Assembly: GCA_913050215.1 (NCBI GenBank)
Contig: CAJXBG010000001.1
Span: 33,039 to 97,038 of the forward strand
Length of the DNA stretch: 64,000 nucleotides
Source: an uncultured Gammaproteobacteria bacterium
GTDB lineage: Bacteria; Pseudomonadota; Gammaproteobacteria; Pseudomonadales; Azotimanducaceae
Direction: 5' to 3'
The notes below the pieces were generated by a model. That model was given only the letters and a program-made list of their open reading frames with translations, did not search any database and had not been told where the DNA came from. A program made the position numbers and the translations under genes. This document shows, piece by piece, positions 50,863-60,594 of the stretch (position 1 is the stretch's first letter; each line of letters opens with the position of its first letter).

Positions 50863-53825
50863 GCGCCGCTGATCAATTGCCACAAACAAAGACACATCCA
50901 GCGTTTTCACTGCTCCGAAGTCAACGTCTCGAAACACTTAACCTGACGGTTAATGAGTTCGAACACAGGGTGACGGGTGCAAGACACTACCACTTGGATG
51001 CCCCCAATCGGGAAAACGTGTTCATGGTTGCCTTCAGAACGGTGCCTATGAACTCAACCGGTGTCGCCCACATGCTTGAACACACGGTTCTCTGCGGCAG
51101 CGAGAAGTTTCCCGTGCGTGATCCTTTCTTCCTGATGATACGGCGTTCACTCAACACTTTTATGAATGCCTTCACGTCAAGTGATTACACGGCTTATCCC
51201 TTTGCCAGTCAGAATGCTCAAGACTTTGACAACCTGCTTGAGATCTATCTTGATGCGGTGTTTTTCTCTCGGCTCGACCCGCTGGATTTTGCTCAGGAAG
51301 GGCACAGGCTTGAATTTGTAGAACCCAACAACACAGCTTCAGCGTTAACTTATAAAGGAATCGTGTACAACGAAATGAAAGGTGACGTGAGTTCACCGAT
51401 TTCCGTTTTGTATGACACACTCAAGAAACACCTTTTCCCAACGACGACTTACCATTTTAATAGCGGCGGCGATCCCAAGTGCATCCCCGATTTAACTTAC
51501 GATGACCTGATGGATTTCTACCGCTCTCATTACCATCCTTCTAACGCGATGTTCATGACGTATGGCGATAGGTCTGCCTTCGAGTTACAACAAGCATTCG
51601 AAGAACAGGCATTGTCGCGGTTTGATTCCAGCTCTCTGAAAATCGAAGCTGGCCTTGAAGACCGGTTTCAGCAACCCAAGCGAGTGATGGAATACTATGC
51701 AGTTGAAGGAGACGCCAGCAGTGAATCCGAACTCGACGGCGACAAAGGCGAGCGAAGTCATCTTGTCATGGCCTGGTTACTCGGACCGAGCATCGAGTTG
51801 GACTTATTGCTCAAATGTCACTTGTTGTCAGATGTTCTGTTAGACACAAGTGCGTCGCCTCTGCGTTTAGCGCTGGAAACTACCGGTCTTGCATCTGCCG
51901 CATCTCCTCTTTGTGGGCTTGAAGAATCAAATCGTGAAATGAGCTTTATGTGTGGCCTCGAGGGTTGCAACTCAGACAACGCCGATGAAATCGAAGCGCT
52001 GATACTTTCAACCCTTGAGGATGTTGCCCGAGATGGTATACCGGTTGAAAAACTTGAAGCATGCTTGCATCAACTAGAATTAAGTCAGAGAGAGATTGGT
52101 GGTGACGGTTATCCTTTTGGATTACAACTGATCTTTTCCTGTTTGTCGGCGGTAGTACATCGGGGAGACCCAATTGCTTTGCTAGATTTGGAGCCTGTGC
52201 TGCAAAAGCTTAAGCAAGAGGTTCAGGATCCCGGTTTTATTAAAGCCTTGGTTCAGGAACTTTTGTTGGATAACCCCCACCGTGTTCGGTTGGTATTAGC
52301 GCCAGATCCTGAACTTAATGCGAAAGTAACTTTGGAGGAAGTTTCTCGGTTGGCTGCCATCAAGGCCGCATTGACTGAAAAAGAACGGCAAAATATTGTT
52401 ACGGTGACCGACGATCTAAAGCACCGTCAGGAGCAACCGGACGATGTTGAGCTATTGCCCCGGGTTGGCATCGAAAATATCCCAGGGGAAGTCGTCTTGC
52501 CCGAGGGTACGTCATGCAAACTGGGCAACGGCATGCAATTGGATCGCTATGATGTTGGTTCTAACGGGCTAACCTACTACCAGATTATTTCACCGCTGCC
52601 GGAGTTGAGCGCAGATTTATTTCAGTGTCTCCCGCTTTATACCCAGACAATCACAGAAATAGGTTCCGCGGGACGCGGTTATCTTGAAACTCAGCATCTA
52701 CAGCATAGTCAAACCGGAGGCATCGGCGCCTATACTTCAGTGCGCGGTGCGATCGATAATCCCGATGTTGCCAAGGCTCACCTCACGATGTCGAGCAAAA
52801 CGCTGAATCCGCAGCGACTTGAAATGATGCAGTTGCTCCAGGACACCTGGTTACAACCCAACTTTGCCGAACCTGAGCGTATCCGAGATTTAATTAAGCA
52901 TTCACGGGTTCGTATGGAGTCAAGCGTGATCAACAACGCGCATGGCCTTGCCATGAGCGCTGCATCTAGCGTTTTTCGACCTGTGAGCAAACTCAACTAT
53001 CATTTAACGGGCCTTGCAGGTTTACAGAGTCTCAAACGTTTAGATGATTCTCTCGATGACCCCGCAGGTCTGGCAATTTTTATTGAACAACTTAGCGCAA
53101 TCCACCAGCGAATTGTTTCGATAACACCTAGGCTGCTGGTTGTTGGTGAGCATGATCATTTTGCTGAATCAGAGACCATGCTGGCGCAATTGTGGGGATC
53201 ACCGCCAGTGAGCGCCCATGCCGCGCAACAGGTCTCGATTCCTTTTGACGCACCGGAACCCAGACAGTGTTGGACCACAGCGACTCAGGTAAACTTTTGT
53301 GCCTCTGTGTACCCAGCGGTGCCGGAAAATCACTTCGATGCTGCCGTACTCTCTGTGCTGGCTGGTGTGATGAGCAACGGATACTTGCACAAGGCGATCA
53401 GAGAGCAGGGTGGCGCTTATGGTGGTGGTGCTGGCTATGATGCCGCAAATGGTATTTTTAGATTTTATTCTTACCGTGACCCGAATCTGGTCAAAACGTT
53501 TGAGGCATTTGAAAAGGCGCTCGAATGGGTCCAAAGTACAGCGTTAAAGTTTGACCCGCTCGAGGAAGCAATACTCGGATTGATTAGCAGTATGGACGCG
53601 CCTGGTTCTCCTGCAGGCGATGCGCGCAAAACATTTCATAATGAATTACTGGGTCGTGATCTGGCTTCATTCAAAGAAAAGCGCGAGCGGATTCTCGCAG
53701 TTACCGTCGACGACGTTAAACGCGTGGCGACAAAGTACTTTGATGGTCCAAATGCCCGAGCGGTTGTGTGTAGTGAAAATGCCAGCAGGGACCTCGACAG
53801 CAGCTATTTAGTGAAAGCGATATAA
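50859..53825 (+). CDS. Insulinase family M16C metallopeptidase (presequence protease-like)
   Basis: 988-residue cryptidase of the PreP/CYM1 group, degrading short unfolded peptides in a closed chamber. Seen: VAHMLEHTVLCGSEKFPVRDPFF with H71-x-x-E74-H75, FTSSDYTAYPFASQNAQDF, RLEFVEPNNTASALTYKGIVYNEMKGDVSS with the distal Glu of the zinc site (GIVYNEMKG), and the inactive second half ending with REQGGAYGGGAGYDAANGIFRFYSYRDP. Full length for the family. Overlaps the upstream SDR gene by 4 bp. Cytoplasmic: no signal peptide. Confidence 0.95.
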   Translation: MSAADQLPQTKTHPAFSLLRSQRLETLNLTVNEFEHRVTGARHYHLDAPNRENVFMVAFRTVPMNSTGVAHMLEHTVLCGSEKFPVRDPFFLMIRRSLNTFMNAFTSSDYTAYPFASQNAQDFDNLLEIYLDAVFFSRLDPLDFAQEGHRLEFVEPNNTASALTYKGIVYNEMKGDVSSPISVLYDTLKKHLFPTTTYHFNSGGDPKCIPDLTYDDLMDFYRSHYHPSNAMFMTYGDRSAFELQQAFEEQALSRFDSSSLKIEAGLEDRFQQPKRVMEYYAVEGDASSESELDGDKGERSHLVMAWLLGPSIELDLLLKCHLLSDVLLDTSASPLRLALETTGLASAASPLCGLEESNREMSFMCGLEGCNSDNADEIEALILSTLEDVARDGIPVEKLEACLHQLELSQREIGGDGYPFGLQLIFSCLSAVVHRGDPIALLDLEPVLQKLKQEVQDPGFIKALVQELLLDNPHRVRLVLAPDPELNAKVTLEEVSRLAAIKAALTEKERQNIVTVTDDLKHRQEQPDDVELLPRVGIENIPGEVVLPEGTSCKLGNGMQLDRYDVGSNGLTYYQIISPLPELSADLFQCLPLYTQTITEIGSAGRGYLETQHLQHSQTGGIGAYTSVRGAIDNPDVAKAHLTMSSKTLNPQRLEMMQLLQDTWLQPNFAEPERIRDLIKHSRVRMESSVINNAHGLAMSAASSVFRPVSKLNYHLTGLAGLQSLKRLDDSLDDPAGLAIFIEQLSAIHQRIVSITPRLLVVGEHDHFAESETMLAQLWGSPPVSAHAAQQVSIPFDAPEPRQCWTTATQVNFCASVYPAVPENHFDAAVLSVLAGVMSNGYLHKAIREQGGAYGGGAGYDAANGIFRFYSYRDPNLVKTFEAFEKALEWVQSTALKFDPLEEAILGLISSMDAPGSPAGDARKTFHNELLGRDLASFKEKRERILAVTVDDVKRVATKYFDGPNARAVVCSENASRDLDSSYLVKAI

Positions 53826-54208
53826 CGATTACCAAGGATGATGTAGTAGCGGTGGTATCATAGGTCGGGGTGACTCCGACCGATTCAATGTGCTTATTTT
53901 TATGTGTTTTTCATCAGAGTAGACTCAATTTGATGGTTAAAGCGTTTGCATTAACGACATGCGTTTTTTGCTCAATTGAAGTATTGACAATCGAGATTAG
54001 GCCTCAAATTAAACCGAAATTGAAAAAGGTTTGAAATCATCTTTAGTAATCTATCAATTTGGCCGTGATCGTCTTGACAAACCAGCGGGGCTTCTACATC
54101 CTGTGGCCGTTGATAGTTCACACACGGTGTCAACGGGTATTTTCTTGACTGACAAATGTGGACTATTAAAAAAATTATAAAGAGCAACAATTCCTAGTAG
54201 GTATCAGC
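53826..54208. other. 383-bp region upstream of the TonB2/Ttp-like operon
   Basis: Contains an 8-bp hairpin (GGTCGG at 53863 with CCGACC at 53876-53881) just after the PreP stop, without a T tract, and AT-rich DNA with two TTGACA-like boxes (53983 and 54075) but no convincing -10 at the right distance. I see no gene in it. The operon promoter should lie here. Confidence 0.4.
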
Positions 54209-54985
54209 ATGAAACAGCATCAGATGAGACGGGGAGTTTTGGCAATCGCCGTCGCCTTCCTGGCTATCATTTCAACGAGCGTAGTGTCTGCGCAGTCCCT
54301 TGAAGAAGTTCTTGGGGTTCGCGCCAATACAACGCAAGACGGACGCAAATCACAAATCAAAATTGACGAGTTGACTGATCAGACAAGAGACCTTTTGTCA
54401 CAGTTTAAGCAGGTCATGAAAGTGGTTGATGGTTTAAAAGTTTACAACCAGCAACAGGAAAGACTAATCAGGAATCAAGAGTCCGAGATGGCCGAGTTGA
54501 ACGATTCTATCGACAACGTGACCGTGATCGAAAGACAAATTGGTCCCTTGATTGAAAGAATGATCGACAACCTCGACAAGTTTGTAAGTCTTGATATTCC
54601 GTTCTTGCTGAAAGAGCGCCAAGATCGAATCGCTTTTCTGAAAGATACGCTTGATCGATCGGATGTTGCCGTATCTGAAAAATTCAGTCAGGTACTTCAG
54701 GCTTATCAGGTGGAAAATTCCTACGGTTCCACGATAGAAGCCTACACCGACGTCATCGAGCTTGATGGTAAGGACAGACAGGTTGACTTGTTGAAGTGGG
54801 GTCGGGTATCACTTGTGTTCCAGACACCGGACGCAGCGACAACCGGCGTATGGGACAACAAAGCGAGAGAATGGGTCATCGTCGGTGACGAGTTCCGCTC
54901 CGGGGTACGAGACGGGATTAGAATCGCTCGTAAAACCCAGACGGCAGGTCTGGTTCAATTACCTGTTGCGGCACCGGGAGAATAA
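54209..54985 (+). CDS. DUF3450 protein of the TonB2/Ttp-like system
   Basis: 258-residue periplasmic coiled-coil protein. Seen: signal peptide ending SVVSA, long helices (KIDELTDQTRDLLSQFKQVMKVVDGL, RQIGPLIERMIDNLDKFVSLDIPFLL), and a C-terminal YGSTIEAYTDVIELDGKDRQVDLLKWGRVSLVFQTPD, matching DUF3450. In Vibrio-type TonB2 systems the homologue is the first gene before ttpC-like exbB. Likely helps link the ExbB complex to the envelope. First gene of a six-gene unit; 2 bp before the next start. Confidence 0.9.
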   Translation: MKQHQMRRGVLAIAVAFLAIISTSVVSAQSLEEVLGVRANTTQDGRKSQIKIDELTDQTRDLLSQFKQVMKVVDGLKVYNQQQERLIRNQESEMAELNDSIDNVTVIERQIGPLIERMIDNLDKFVSLDIPFLLKERQDRIAFLKDTLDRSDVAVSEKFSQVLQAYQVENSYGSTIEAYTDVIELDGKDRQVDLLKWGRVSLVFQTPDAATTGVWDNKAREWVIVGDEFRSGVRDGIRIARKTQTAGLVQLPVAAPGE

Positions 54986-54987
54986 CA

Positions 54988-56355
54988 ATGAAAAATATCT
55001 TTACAGTAATCGTATCTCTCGGACTTGCGTTTAGTATCAATGTTCAGGCCGCTGATGAAATTCCAGCCAAATCACTTGCAGAGCTTTTGCAGCTGGTACG
55101 TGATGGCAAAGTTGTCAACAAGCAGATTAATGAGAAGCGCGAAAGCGACTTCGTTGCTGACAAGGCCTCACAGCAGAAAGCGTTAAACAACGCAAAAGCT
55201 GAGCAGCGTAGAGAAGAGGCGCGAAGTGAGCGTCTTGAAACAACGTTTGAAAATAACGAACAGAGACTAGCGAGTCTTCAAGAAGTGCTTGCCAAGCGCC
55301 TCGGTTCGCTGCGTGAATTGTTCGGTGTACTCCAGCAGGTCAGTGGTGACACGCGTGGTGTACTTGAAGGCTCACTGGTCAGTGCCGAATATCCGGGTCG
55401 CGGCGAATGGTTAGGTCAATTCGCTGCTTCTATGGGTCGAAGCTCGAAACTAGCGAGTATCGAGGAAATTGAGCGTTTGTGGTTTGAACTGCAACGTGAA
55501 ATGACAGAATCAGCGAAGGTCACTAAGTTCACCACAAAGATCAATAAAGTTGACGGTGAAGTGATCGAGGCTGAAGTCATCCGGATTGGTAACTACAACC
55601 TGATTAGTAATGGCGAGTATGTTACATATGATATTGCTAACCAGATAGTGAAAGAGCTGCCAAGACAGCCTGCCGGACGCTACGTCGATTCGGCTGCTGC
55701 CTTAACAGGCGCAACCTCAGGGTTTACCTCTTTTGGACTAGACCCAACACGTGGTCAGTTGCTTGCGCTTCAGATTCAGGTTCCCACACTTGAAGAGCGT
55801 ATTCAGCAAGGTCAAGAGACTGGTTACACCATTATTGCACTTGGTATCGTTGCTTTACTGCTATCTCTTGAGCGTTTCATCACTTTGACGCTGGTTGGTG
55901 GAAAGGTTAAGCGCCAAATCAAGGCCGATAGTGCAGATCCCAAGAATCCGCTGGGACGGGTACTCCAGACTTATTACGATAATAAGGATGTAGACTCCGA
56001 AACGCTGATGCTGAAAATTGATGAGGCGATCCTCAAGGAACAGCCCGCAATCAATGCAAGAATTTCTTTCATCAAGATCATCTCAATGGTTGCGCCATTG
56101 CTCGGTCTGCTTGGTACGGTCATCGGTATGATCCTAACCTTCCAGGCGATTACGCTATTCGGTACGGGCGATCCTAAGACGATGGCAGGCGGTATTTCGT
56201 CAGCATTGATGACAACGGTATTGGGGCTGTGTGTTGCGATTCCCACGGTACTGCTGCATTCCATCGTGTCTACCAGAGCGAATGGAATCATGCATATTCT
56301 GAACGAACAAAGTGCTGGGTTGATCGCTGAGCACGCCGAAAAAGCAGGTAGCTAA
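54988..56355 (+). CDS. MotA/TolQ/ExbB proton channel with periplasmic coiled-coil (TtpC-like)
   Basis: 455 residues, long form. Signal sequence (LGLAFSINVQA), then a periplasmic coiled-coil (~30-260, KQINEKRESDFVADKASQQKAL), a first membrane span (~275-295), cytoplasmic domain, and two spans with SMVAPLLGLLGTVIGMILTFQAI and ALMTTVLGLCVAIPTVLLHS. ExbB-type proteins use the proton gradient to move ExbD and TonB. The extra N-terminal part is typical of TtpC in the TonB2 system. 3 bp before the next gene. Confidence 0.93.
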   Translation: MKNIFTVIVSLGLAFSINVQAADEIPAKSLAELLQLVRDGKVVNKQINEKRESDFVADKASQQKALNNAKAEQRREEARSERLETTFENNEQRLASLQEVLAKRLGSLRELFGVLQQVSGDTRGVLEGSLVSAEYPGRGEWLGQFAASMGRSSKLASIEEIERLWFELQREMTESAKVTKFTTKINKVDGEVIEAEVIRIGNYNLISNGEYVTYDIANQIVKELPRQPAGRYVDSAAALTGATSGFTSFGLDPTRGQLLALQIQVPTLEERIQQGQETGYTIIALGIVALLLSLERFITLTLVGGKVKRQIKADSADPKNPLGRVLQTYYDNKDVDSETLMLKIDEAILKEQPAINARISFIKIISMVAPLLGLLGTVIGMILTFQAITLFGTGDPKTMAGGISSALMTTVLGLCVAIPTVLLHSIVSTRANGIMHILNEQSAGLIAEHAEKAGS

Positions 56356-56358
56356 ACT

Positions 56359-56874
56359 ATGGATGCAATATCTATTGCAATTCGGACGTTTTTTGAGGCT
56401 GGTGGGGACGTACTGTTCCTCATCGCCGCCGCTACCTTCGTCATGTGGGTGCTATTGTTCGAACGTTTGTGGTACATCAATACGGAACATAAGCAAGACG
56501 TTGCGAAAGCCTTAACCTACTGGGAAAGTCGTGTCGAACGTACCTCGTGGGAAGCGCACATGATTCGCCTGCGATTGATCTCCGAAGTAAACGTTAGATT
56601 GAGCGCGAATCTGGGTTATATTAAGACGCTGATTTCCCTGCTGCCGTTGTTGGGCTTGCTGGGGACGGTGACTGGTATGGTTCAGGTATTTGAAGCGATG
56701 ACCTATTCGGGCGGTAACGCACGTTCTATGGCTGCTGGCGTTTCAGCGGCGACGATACCCACCATGTCAGGCATGGTAGCGACATTGTCCGGTGTACTAG
56801 CGAATACGTTTATTACACCAAAAGTCGCGTCTGAAGCAGATTATATGGAAGATACACTGACCATGGATCATTAA
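56359..56874 (+). CDS. ExbB family proton channel (short form)
   Basis: 171-residue MotA/TolQ/ExbB channel with three spans: AGGDVLFLIAAATFVMWVLLFERLWYI, LISLLPLLGLLGTVTGMVQVFEAM, ATIPTMSGMVATLSGVLANTFI. Shorter than E. coli ExbB (244) because the cytoplasmic loop is brief, as in ExbB2 of Vibrio. Together with the TtpC-like protein it forms the proton-conducting stator of the TonB system. No separate promoter is seen. Confidence 0.92.
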   Translation: MDAISIAIRTFFEAGGDVLFLIAAATFVMWVLLFERLWYINTEHKQDVAKALTYWESRVERTSWEAHMIRLRLISEVNVRLSANLGYIKTLISLLPLLGLLGTVTGMVQVFEAMTYSGGNARSMAAGVSAATIPTMSGMVATLSGVLANTFITPKVASEADYMEDTLTMDH

Positions 56875-56925
56875 GCATAAATCCGATTCCCAGTGGATTC
56901 GGGCTTATTCAAATGAGATAAAAAA

Positions 56926-57327
56926 ATGCGTAGTAGAAAAAGTGCATCATCAGATGAAAAAGTAGCAGATTTAACACCGATGTTGGACGTGGTGTTTATC
57001 ATGCTGATTTTTTTCATCGTTACCGCAACCTTTATTAAGGAAGCAGGTATTGACGTAAATAGGCCTGATACCCAGACTGCGGAGTTGAAGAAAACTGTTT
57101 CTTTGCTCGTCGCGGTGGGTCCGGACAGTGCTGTTTGGATCGACAAAAAGAAAGTGGATATCAGAAACGTCCGACCTTTGATGGAAAGGCTGCATGCTGA
57201 AAACCCTAAAGGCGGGCTCGTGATTCAGGCAGATATTACATCGAAAGTAGAAAAGGTACTTGCGATTATGGATGCTGCCAGGAACATTGGTATTAGCCAG
57301 GTCGCGATTGCCGGTGAAAACAAGTAG
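56926..57327 (+). CDS. exbD: ExbD biopolymer transport protein
   Basis: 133 residues: one N-terminal membrane span with the conserved Asp (ADLTPMLDVVFIMLIFFIVTATFIKE, D in PMLDVVF), then a periplasmic domain. The Asp of PMLD is the proton-carrying residue in ExbD/TolR. Position directly after two ExbB genes and before TonB is as in the TonB2 operon. The AAATGCG start has GAGATAAAAA upstream. Confidence 0.95.
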   Translation: MRSRKSASSDEKVADLTPMLDVVFIMLIFFIVTATFIKEAGIDVNRPDTQTAELKKTVSLLVAVGPDSAVWIDKKKVDIRNVRPLMERLHAENPKGGLVIQADITSKVEKVLAIMDAARNIGISQVAIAGENK

Positions 57328-57344
57328 AGGTTGAGGGAAAGAGT

Positions 57345-57995
57345 ATGGTTATTCGTTTAGGTCTTTCTGTTGCTGTAGGGGCAGTTGTGACCATCGCACT
57401 CTTCTATCTGATGCAGGCATTGATATCCAGTCAGGATAGCGCGCTGACCGAAGATGCCGGAGGCAACATGGTAGATTTTGTTCGCGTTAAACAAGATCAA
57501 TTGGTTGAAACCAAAAAACGCAAACCCAAGAAGCCGCCACCCCCTGATGAGCCCCCACCCGACACCCCTCCACAAAACTTCACGACAAATGTAGACAGCA
57601 CCGCGTTTAGCATGTCAAACGTTGATGTGAGTGTCGCCGTTGATGTTGGTGGCGGTGGTTTTGGTATATCCGATGGCGACTATTTACCTATTGTGAAAGT
57701 GCAACCGGTCTATCCTCGTCGCGCTTTATCGCGAGGCATGAGCGGCTGGGTCATCGTCGAATTTACGGTAACAGGCCAGGGTACAGTAAGAGACCCTATG
57801 GTGGTGAATAACTGCGGCTGGATCAAAAGTGCGCGAAACACAGGACAGTGTGAAGACAATCCAAACGGCGTATTCGACCGTGCAGCTGTAAAAGCGGCTG
57901 CAAAATTTAAGTACAAGCCAAAGGTAATTGATGGTGAACCCGTTGAAACTGCGGGTGTGCAGAACAAAATTATCTTTGAGTTAGCTGACGACTAG
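57345..57995 (+). CDS. tonB: TonB energy transducer
   Basis: 216 residues: N-terminal membrane anchor (LGLSVAVGAVVTIALFYLMQALI), proline-rich linker (KPKKPPPPDEPPPDTPP), and C-terminal TonB domain VQPVYPRRALSRGMSGWVIVEFTVTGQGTVRDPMVV with AAVKAAAKFKYKPKVIDG. Short proline region is typical of TonB2. Carries energy from ExbB/ExbD to outer-membrane receptors such as that at 32.6 kb. 17 bp after exbD. Confidence 0.95.
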   Translation: MVIRLGLSVAVGAVVTIALFYLMQALISSQDSALTEDAGGNMVDFVRVKQDQLVETKKRKPKKPPPPDEPPPDTPPQNFTTNVDSTAFSMSNVDVSVAVDVGGGGFGISDGDYLPIVKVQPVYPRRALSRGMSGWVIVEFTVTGQGTVRDPMVVNNCGWIKSARNTGQCEDNPNGVFDRAAVKAAAKFKYKPKVIDGEPVETAGVQNKIIFELADD

Positions 57996-58004
57996 GTAGG
58001 CGAA

Positions 58005-59384
58005 ATGAAAAAGCAGATATCACTTATAGGTACTTTTATAGGCACAGTTACAGCCGTCAGTGTTTTATGGGCGCTGCCAACGGTTGTATCCCTCATACCA
58101 GGGCAGCAATTCGAGTCTGGTACTGTCTACGCCGCTGAGAAAAAGAAAAAACCGCGCAAAGTGCCGCCTTTAACGGAAAAGATATACAAGGCGATTGCGC
58201 AGGCGCAATTGCTGATCGACCCCGACTCAATACCACTAGAGGAAGGGCAAGAACGACCGGATGTTGTTGCTGACCCCCGTCAGGCGGTGAGTGATCTGCT
58301 AGAAGTGCTGAATCGGAGAAAAATCAATAGTTACGAAAAGGCACAGGTCTGGAATACACTCGCGTTTGCGTATTACACATTGGAAGATACGCCAAACACA
58401 ATGAAAGCCTATGAGAATGTGCTCAAGCAAGAGCTTATTAGTGAGGCACTTGAGCTTTCTTCTTTGAGAGCATTGTTTCAGCTTTATTACTCTCAGGAGA
58501 AGTACCAGAAGTCAATCGACTATATGGAGCGTTGGGAGGCTCTGAGGGGAAAGACCGATACTCAGGTGACGTTCATAAAAGCGACAGCTTACTATCAGCT
58601 CGAAAATTTCCAGAAAGCGCTTGAAAGTATCCTTTTAGTAGAACGTCTGGCGATAGAAGAAGGTAAAACCATCAAGGAAAATTGGTGGTACTTTCAGGTT
58701 GTCATTTACAATGAGTTGAAGGATGTTGACAACGTGATCAATGTACTTGAGAAGCTCATCGTTGCGTATCCCAAAAAGCAATACTGGATGCATCTTGCAG
58801 GGATGTACGCAGAGAAGGAGATGGAAGATAAATCTCTCTCCGCATACTACGCAGCTTATTCTCAAGGGATGTTCGATAAGGAAACCGAAGTCGTCATGCT
58901 AAGCCAAAGGCTGCTGAACGCTGAAGTACCTTTCGAAGCGGCGAGAATTCTGGAAAAAGGTTTCGACGAGGGGTTGATTGAAAAAAATGAGAAGAACGTA
59001 AGACTGTTGGCTATGTCGTACACCATGTCTCAGGAGATGGGGCGTGCGATTGATGCATGGAGAGAAGCCACCACATATACTGACGACGGCGAGTTACATT
59101 ACCGTCTTGCACAGGCCCTTGCTAATGAAGATCGACACAAGGAAGCGACTGCTTCTTACCGTGAAGCGCTTGATAGGGGCGGTTTAAAGGAAGGGCAAGA
59201 CAGTGACGCAAACTTTTGGATGGGCATTTCTTTAATGCAGCTAAAAGAATGGGATGATGCAACAGCTGCCTTCAGGGCGGCCGCTAAAGACAAGGACAGA
59301 GCAAAGACTGCTCGGCAGTACATCGCATATATCCGAGGCGAAAAGCGTCGTCTGAAAGCTCTGAAAGAGATGCTTGAAGCCTAG
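58005..59384 (+). CDS. Tetratricopeptide repeat protein of the TonB2/Ttp-like operon
   Basis: 459-residue exported protein. A hydrophobic N-terminus (TVTAVSVLWALPTVVSLIPG) with a Lys-rich stretch (AEKKKKPRK), then TPR helices through the rest: YEKAQVWNTLAFAYYTLEDTPNTMKAYENVLK, VTFIKATAYYQLENFQKALESI, LHYRLAQALANEDRHKEATASYREALD. TPR proteins of this type are the usual sixth gene of the Ttp operon in gammaproteobacteria and may help assembly in the periplasm. A strong terminator follows. Confidence 0.9.
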   Translation: MKKQISLIGTFIGTVTAVSVLWALPTVVSLIPGQQFESGTVYAAEKKKKPRKVPPLTEKIYKAIAQAQLLIDPDSIPLEEGQERPDVVADPRQAVSDLLEVLNRRKINSYEKAQVWNTLAFAYYTLEDTPNTMKAYENVLKQELISEALELSSLRALFQLYYSQEKYQKSIDYMERWEALRGKTDTQVTFIKATAYYQLENFQKALESILLVERLAIEEGKTIKENWWYFQVVIYNELKDVDNVINVLEKLIVAYPKKQYWMHLAGMYAEKEMEDKSLSAYYAAYSQGMFDKETEVVMLSQRLLNAEVPFEAARILEKGFDEGLIEKNEKNVRLLAMSYTMSQEMGRAIDAWREATTYTDDGELHYRLAQALANEDRHKEATASYREALDRGGLKEGQDSDANFWMGISLMQLKEWDDATAAFRAAAKDKDRAKTARQYIAYIRGEKRRLKALKEMLEA

Positions 59385-59416
59385 ATTAAGGGTTTGTGTC
59401 TATAGAGATAAGAAAG

Positions 59417-59440
59417 GGAGCTTTGAAGCTCCTTTTTTTT
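59417..59440 (+). terminator. Rho-independent terminator of the TonB2/Ttp-like operon
   Basis: GGAGCTT (59417-59423), short loop, AAGCTCC (59426-59432) followed by eight Ts, 32 bp after the TPR gene stop. The T run is strong on the plus strand; the minus-strand side has no equal tract for rsgA. Confidence 0.92.
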
Positions 59441-59478
59441 CGAATATTATTTATCAGCACAGACCGAACTGATCCAAA

Positions 59479-60594
59479 CTAGTTTTTCTTGTTCGGGCGG
59501 TTTTTTAGTGATTTAGTGAAATTCCTCCGTTCGAGTTTTTTTTGTGCTCTCATGCCCGCGCTTTGTTTTTCGGCCGCTTGCGCTAATTCCTGCTGGTATT
59601 TGCGATATGTTTCAAGTCGATCAGGCTGAATCTGTCCCGAGTTAATCGCTGCTGTCACGGCGCATCCTGGTTCTGAGTTATGCTGACAATCGCTGAAACG
59701 ACAACTTATGATCAGTGAATCGAGGTCTTCGAAAGAGGGTATTGCCGATTCCTCACTACCCCATATCTGAATTTCACGCATGCCCGGGGTATCGATCACC
59801 ATGCCTGCTCCGTCAATACGGCAGAGTTCACGAAAAGTTGTGGTATGTCGTCCCTTACTATCTCCTTCGCGGACTTCACCCGTTAATATATGCTCATAGC
59901 CAAGAAGATAGTTGGTGATCGTAGATTTACCAACACCAGAGGAACCAAGCAGGGCTGCTGTTTGTCCTTCAGCAAGATAGTCACGAAGTGTTTCCAGTCC
60001 AATGCCAGTAACACCACTCACGACGTGAATCGGGGCCGCACCTGCAATTTCGCGCACTTGATCAACATAGCTGGCAATATCCTCACAAAGGTCGGCTTTG
60101 CTAAGGACAACAACCGGGTCGGCACCGCTGCCCGCAGCGATAATCAGGTATCTCTCAATCCTGTTCAAATTGAAATTGTCGTCGAGGCCTGTGACGATGA
60201 ATACTGTGTCGATGTTTGTAGCGAGGACTTGTTCGTCGTTTACCTCTCCGGCTTGTTTCCGGGAGAATTTACTTACGCGCGCGAGCGTGTGCTCTATGAC
60301 GAAAAGCCCTGTCTCGCGATTTTCTTCGGAGTTCTTGATTAAGACCCAATCTCCGACCTTGGGCAGCTCCGCCTTCGAGAACGTTGTTAAACGTGTTTTG
60401 CCGGGTAGTACGCCCACCAGCGCCCCTCTGGCGCCCAGTAGCTGATAGCGGTCCGTGTCTTGCCGCACCACTCTGGCGGGAAAGTGATCTGGATAATCTG
60501 CCAGCTGAATTTGGAAAAACGGTTTCCAGCCAAGCTGGCGAAGCGTCAGTTGTTCATCGATTTGTTTGATCGTTTCGTTTTCGTATTCCTTCAA
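59479..60594 (-). CDS. rsgA: Ribosome small subunit-dependent GTPase A
   Basis: 371-residue circularly permuted GTPase that assists late 30S maturation. Seen: OB-fold N-terminal part with PARVVRQDTDRYQLLGARGALVGVLPGK, G4 VVLSKADL, G5-like VVSGVTG, G1 GSSGVGKST (217-225), G3 DTPGMREIQIWG, and a Zn-binding CRFSDCQHNSEPGC in the C-terminal domain. Start: TTG with GGAG at 8 nt; the TTGA overlaps the stop of an upstream 78-codon frame. Identification is secure. Confidence 0.96.
   Translation of the reverse strand: MKEYENETIKQIDEQLTLRQLGWKPFFQIQLADYPDHFPARVVRQDTDRYQLLGARGALVGVLPGKTRLTTFSKAELPKVGDWVLIKNSEENRETGLFVIEHTLARVSKFSRKQAGEVNDEQVLATNIDTVFIVTGLDDNFNLNRIERYLIIAAGSGADPVVVLSKADLCEDIASYVDQVREIAGAAPIHVVSGVTGIGLETLRDYLAEGQTAALLGSSGVGKSTITNYLLGYEHILTGEVREGDSKGRHTTTFRELCRIDGAGMVIDTPGMREIQIWGSEESAIPSFEDLDSLIISCRFSDCQHNSEPGCAVTAAINSGQIQPDRLETYRKYQQELAQAAEKQSAGMRAQKKLERRNFTKSLKNRPNKKN

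Noticed and set aside
53972..54190. 72-codon minus-strand frame before the TonB2/Ttp-like operon
   Set aside because: No RBS, no family, opposite to the operon and in AT-rich spacer; looks like chance.
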